From CAG-632 sp963626805 (GTDB lineage Bacteria > Bacillota > Clostridia > Lachnospirales > Lachnospiraceae), in the NCBI GenBank assembly GCA_963626805.1, contig CAVFXS010000019.1, positions 11,396 to 75,395 on the forward strand: DNA of 64,000 nucleotides. Direction: 5' to 3'. Both the position numbers and the translations under genes were made by a program. Below the pieces are notes generated by a model. That model saw only the letters and a program-made list of their open reading frames with translations. It was not told the DNA's origin and ran no database searches. This document shows positions 62,301 through 64,000 of the stretch, piece after piece. The first letter of the stretch is position 1, and every line of letters begins with the position of its first letter.

Positions 62301-64000
62301 TCAATTTATCAATTGTTACCGTCGCATTATTAAATCCCTCGACGCTTCCTTTTATATACTCTAGTTCTTTAATATATACATCATTATAAACTTGCAGCTT
62401 TCCACCTTTTAAAATCACTCCACAATATAACAAATCCTTTATATCTTCCTGAACCGTCTCCTTGCCGTCACCCTCTACCAATATACATTGATTATTTTTT
62501 ATCTTTAATATTTGATTGCTCCCTATTTCTATTGGAGCTTTCTCTGCTAATTGTACATTTTCTGCTTGTTTATCCTTTAACATCATACATAGGTTTACTT
62601 TTAAGCCTGCTTCCGGTTCCTCTTTACAATATAATGTTAATTTTTCTTCGTAATAACCATCAGTCCAGCTTCCGGTACGAGGTTTAACAGATATTACTAC
62701 CGTCTCCCCCGGTTGTAATACCTTTCCGTTAACATTCGTCGAATCAAAGTATATAGTAGCTTCCTCCATTAAAGTCACACTATATGCAGATGTATTCGTT
62801 ATTGTTATATCTTCTGCCGCAACATTATCCCCTTTATAAAATGATCCAAAACTGATTTCCTTTACATCTGCGCTCAGGCTATATTCTGCTGTTAAGTCAA
62901 GCTTTGCTATTAGGCTTTCAATCAGACTCTCTTTTAACTCTGTAGCGTCATACTCTTTCATTCTTTTTAATAACAAGGCCGCCTTTATCAACTGAAGACG
63001 TGTACTTTTTTCCGGCATATAAAGAGATGCACCTTCTCCATAAGCCGCAAATTTATTCTGATAATCTGTGATTAATTTCTGATAAATTCCATCCGTCTCA
63101 TCATCCGGGAAGTTACAAGCTGAATCAAATATGTTATACACTTCTAATGTATTCGTATTAATAATACTATTTAATGCCTCATCATGACTTCCATACATAT
63201 TATATATACATGCAGCATACCACCCGGCATTCTTCTTTTCTGCACTATCAATTAGTTTTTTTACCTCTTCAATATATTTTGTTGTAAACTTAACTCCCTC
63301 TTTCATTCCAAATAACCATGGATTTTCACACAGCAAATTTAATCCATCTAACACTGATTTCGCATTTACTACTGCATCCGCTGCTTTGGTAAAAATATTA
63401 TCGTATTTATGTCCTGAAAAATCACGAAAACATTTTATTCCCGCAACTACTGTTCCTATTTTATCCCCTCCTGAAAACGCTTTATATGTTGTCTTAATTC
63501 CTTTTAGTCTTGTAATAAAATCATCTACATTTTCTAATTTCTTCTCAATATAACTATTATATTGACTTGAGTCTCCACCTGACATTATATAATAATATAC
63601 ATCATCCGTATCAGAGTCTGCTTTGTATGTAATTCTTGTGTAATCTCCCAGATATTTATATGCAGTATTTACCCCCTTTATATTTTTGACTGCTTCTATT
63701 GCCGTTCGACTGCACAATGCTAAACCCAGCTTACGATTTAATTCCTCACGTCCATTTACAGTAGCCTCAAAGGTAATATATGTATCATAAAAAGCCACAA
63801 GATCATTATAGAATTCTTCATAATCCATAGAAAAGCTCCCTCTCGTTGACTTTTCTTCTAACATATCTCGTTCCATATCTGCAGCATAATTTTGTGCCTG
63901 TTCCACAAAAACGATATATGCCAGCAATTCTTTCACTTTAATATCTGATTCCAGTAAATACATATTATTATTATCATCCACCATTGGAACCTCTATCGTC
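56374..64000 (-). CDS. Giant multidomain surface protein (5' end beyond the window)
   Basis: More than 2,536 residues; the frame is open to the right edge, so signal peptide and start are missing. Numbering here is from Met at 63984. About 1-350: helical, family unknown. ~380-490: beta-sandwich (DVKEISFGSFYKGDN). ~540-1260: repetitive beta-helix-like region with two long homologous modules (870-1030 and 1110-1245, each with GDGIQTI). ~1290-1370: chitobiase-C-like fold (TIYYTLDGSDPT). ~1455-1525: Listeria-Bacteroides repeat (HMDGGNIEVP, FEGWYETKTYTG). ~1600-2240: several beta-rich repeats (EHGSITAYVDDREV, LEHGRIVPAKD). ~2250-2415: two Big_2 domains. ~2421-2536: DUF4214 (YTKALGRAAEPAGLNYW). No LPxTG motif at the end. 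Likely secreted adhesin or polysaccharide-binding protein. Confidence 0.85.
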   Translation of the reverse strand, partial: TIEVPMVDDNNNMYLLESDIKVKELLAYIVFVEQAQNYAADMERDMLEEKSTRGSFSMDYEEFYNDLVAFYDTYITFEATVNGREELNRKLGLALCSRTAIEAVKNIKGVNTAYKYLGDYTRITYKADSDTDDVYYYIMSGGDSSQYNSYIEKKLENVDDFITRLKGIKTTYKAFSGGDKIGTVVAGIKCFRDFSGHKYDNIFTKAADAVVNAKSVLDGLNLLCENPWLFGMKEGVKFTTKYIEEVKKLIDSAEKKNAGWYAACIYNMYGSHDEALNSIINTNTLEVYNIFDSACNFPDDETDGIYQKLITDYQNKFAAYGEGASLYMPEKSTRLQLIKAALLLKRMKEYDATELKESLIESLIAKLDLTAEYSLSADVKEISFGSFYKGDNVAAEDITITNTSAYSVTLMEEATIYFDSTNVNGKVLQPGETVVISVKPRTGSWTDGYYEEKLTLYCKEEPEAGLKVNLCMMLKDKQAENVQLAEKAPIEIGSNQILKIKNNQCILVEGDGKETVQEDIKDLLYCGVILKGGKLQVYNDVYIKELEYIKGSVEGFNNATVTIDKLITQNESGDLYFKGATYRVYSDTTIKRNINTTSETTVVFEKNLETSEISIGNGDFEIYGKTTGRIKMGSGDFVCRGDYEGGITMGTGKVRICGTFQQSQLLAMHSENAELYVEKNWNAYGRMLTSYDETVDAGTITIKGDIYTSGNDLCIAGKAKLYLSGGDGQKIISDEKISSMYMKYRFHGAGIYSYIRNIEANSRVEIQNCWIGKLDSGIKLSKNTTGLVVENGNYNRLNVESGCDGNFMLVNCNVEYEGDTQGGFYFEGCNVTINGNCIANNIVGKHRNQTCCFLLDDSNAIIKKNLITNSIEIDSGRLDVGEDFTYKGDISMHSSDAYICVNGNVYANGCSGCVAALGGSTWLTDGVLEVKGDLIAKDNWYDSSGWGKYYYSFDTRDNFTLLLTGDGIQTIDIPTDSKIVNLSQGEKSILQLEKGLTISQLKSDIKIKDIEKTLLVINGNENQVELLSGCTGNINVKKTIVKANTDIVLGSLELSDSSAQIVGKINASRIEVNDASKIAISKDCETKSLLIENGNMEIGGDCTTGSLSLRNSRVEIAGDCTYTGWINMKNSEDYLKIGGNLYANGYSRENSYYLLTNGTMEIHGDIVARDNWSETIGYYHYYYYPFDTKDDFKLLMTGDGIQTISIPANNQVANLQQGEDSIIQGSNNLNITNLQSDCHMENVAKATIKNWNDYTLTNARCSGEIKFSYPNNYSYSVSQDEEQLYTSVYKPEQLSRPTSNISNGSTVELSTAVKLKQGNSRATIYYTLDGSDPTRESIRYTEPIVLTQDTRIRCMAVMDGVEDSDIAEYAYTIRRYQVTVASNVPDGLVTTDMDKCIEGTKVRIQIGEVRGRNYVADSLKVRKGSGTYCEVLEDENGYYFYMPKGNVTVQADYENLQYAITYHMDGGNIEVPVDNYTYSKGCELPLPIKEGYRFEGWYETKTYTGEAITSIGTDEIGEKEYWAKWQEKEVIAIDPAVQTTVYDEEGHAYTVHTDRNLTGYQITYYLNGEQIEEPTESGVYDVQITRPEDETYKRIDLKISGGLIIEKAEVQIVTQPTVKDVKAGDTLQNAILDINSDAQVVSVENNKLSVYGTFEWEAPETIVDTSGDYYAVFHPVNENYNICRVLLPVTASGEPHKLLTSDIMEYGSLQFSADEAVPGEQIIVTVMPETGYHWTQELDRVTVTYNGKHLKKLEYVDENRFRFEMPASDTSVAVELQLNTYTVTKEYDPEQGELEGPEQVRHGETAIYRAVPQEGYLVKDILVNGKSVYAGTDTVTVSEIQADMRISAVFEKKKVTFSYGTYEHGSITAYVDDREVSDGDILEYGTILTLEIQPEEGYEIKELTYEGKPVLNQQIRLKDTGEIKAVFGKTQETLDKEALAAEKEKLCTERFISYETYPDLEEILYPEDVTANPEIQYRIQNMEEVQDYINENGTVIYRNDDSNVKQIELNVQMSLGNVVDEIEITLQFLVDVNEYTVTAAELEHGRIVPAKDKVRYGEEIDYQVLPDEGYQMKAGSLCVNGMLTEKAIMSHGDVVLSAEFERIKYHIELDVSVGGKVTGDTEVLYGNEAKFFVKADPYYCLDSINVDDDVASSFTNDWLEIYNVHKDTKVQVVFKRKDASFYIEPLEHGTIIVQQDNKDLEHSTIVDQGRPISIIVKPDAGYREIPNSLTVNGKAIKDHSYFVTEDTFTIHGAVAPIKSERIQLSKTEVTLTKGKNTMLKATVTPADALNKAVIWTSSNTEVATVDSTGKVTAKAVGTATITCTAKDGSGVKATCKVTVKNPVVKVSKVTLNKTSAFLVKGDTLTLKATVTPTTATNKAVTWKSSNTKIATVSNTGKVTAKSAGTVTITCTAKDGSGRKATCKITVYNNTQAYVARIYTKALGRAAEPAGLNYWTNEIQTGKRTPVKVAEEFFFAPEFMNKNLNNTEYVKVLYRTFMGREYDKGGLDYWVGRLNKGESRKSVLEAFAGCPEFQKIVKSFGL
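56731..57250 (-). repeat. Tandem 261-bp Big_2 repeats
   Basis: Two Big_2 (bacterial immunoglobulin) units in tandem. CTTACAGGTT recurs at 56731 and 56992, a period of 261 bp (87 codons). The protein units share SSNTxxATVxxTGKVTAK and TITCTAKDGSG. Confidence 0.85.

Overview
The window looks like a chromosomal segment of a spore-forming Lachnospiraceae-type Clostridium. The basis is moderate GC, strong AGGAGG ribosome binding sites in front of most genes, a dispersed set of sporulation genes (cwlD, pdaA, spmA/spmB, a SpoVK-like AAA+ ATPase), a Gram-positive agr system, luxS, a GdpP-RplI-DnaB operon and MecA. No rRNA, tRNA, CRISPR array or intact transposase was recognised. One 36-base run of N lies inside an ABC transporter gene, and the last gene runs off the right edge.

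Layout. 0-11 kb: Sua5, CwlD, MecA, transketolase, small redox and membrane proteins, a tiny 2[4Fe-4S] ferredoxin, two lipid genes (PlsC and a lipid/diacylglycerol kinase), an atypical ornithine-carbamoyltransferase-like enzyme and a MerR-type regulator. 11-16.6 kb: a minus-strand operon of AAA+ ATPase, gdpP, rplI and dnaB. 16.6-17.2 kb: a gene-free stretch with two very large stem-loops and a direct repeat. 17.2-22.8 kb: a MacB/FtsX-type ABC exporter operon (permease, ATPase, an adhesin-like anchored protein, second permease) with a TTACA-N4-TGTAA box and an inverted repeat at its promoter. 22.9-28.4 kb: a MetE-like enzyme with a LysR regulator, an alpha/beta hydrolase, a membrane XRE protein and a two-component system whose kinase is of the short-loop, membrane-sensing type. 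28.5-32.5 kb: an internally deleted chemoreceptor remnant, pgi, pdaA and a membrane protein.

32.6-38.4 kb is a signalling block. The minus-strand operon pfs-luxS-amidohydrolase recycles S-adenosylhomocysteine and can make AI-2. Next to it is a complete agr locus: agrB with an overlapping agrD on the minus strand, and agrC-agrA divergent on the plus strand. 38.4-47.3 kb is housekeeping: murG, murA, pyrB-pyrI, metG behind a T-box-like leader with an altered T-box sequence, and a reductase pair. 47.4-53.6 kb: a DUF885 lipoprotein, spmA-spmB, a RhuM-Fic fusion, a CinA-type amidase, and remnants of a Rpn-type nuclease and of one unidentified gene.

53.6-56.2 kb is the accessory locus I consider most interesting. 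A 46-residue double-glycine, cysteine-rich peptide gene, too short for routine gene calling, precedes a C39-peptidase ABC exporter. It has a hairpin between the two genes and two perfect 9-bp direct repeats 21 bp apart upstream, the geometry of LytTR-regulated bacteriocin promoters. 56.4-64 kb is one giant surface protein (over 2,500 residues) with duplicated beta-helix-like modules, two Big_2 domains and a C-terminal DUF4214 domain.
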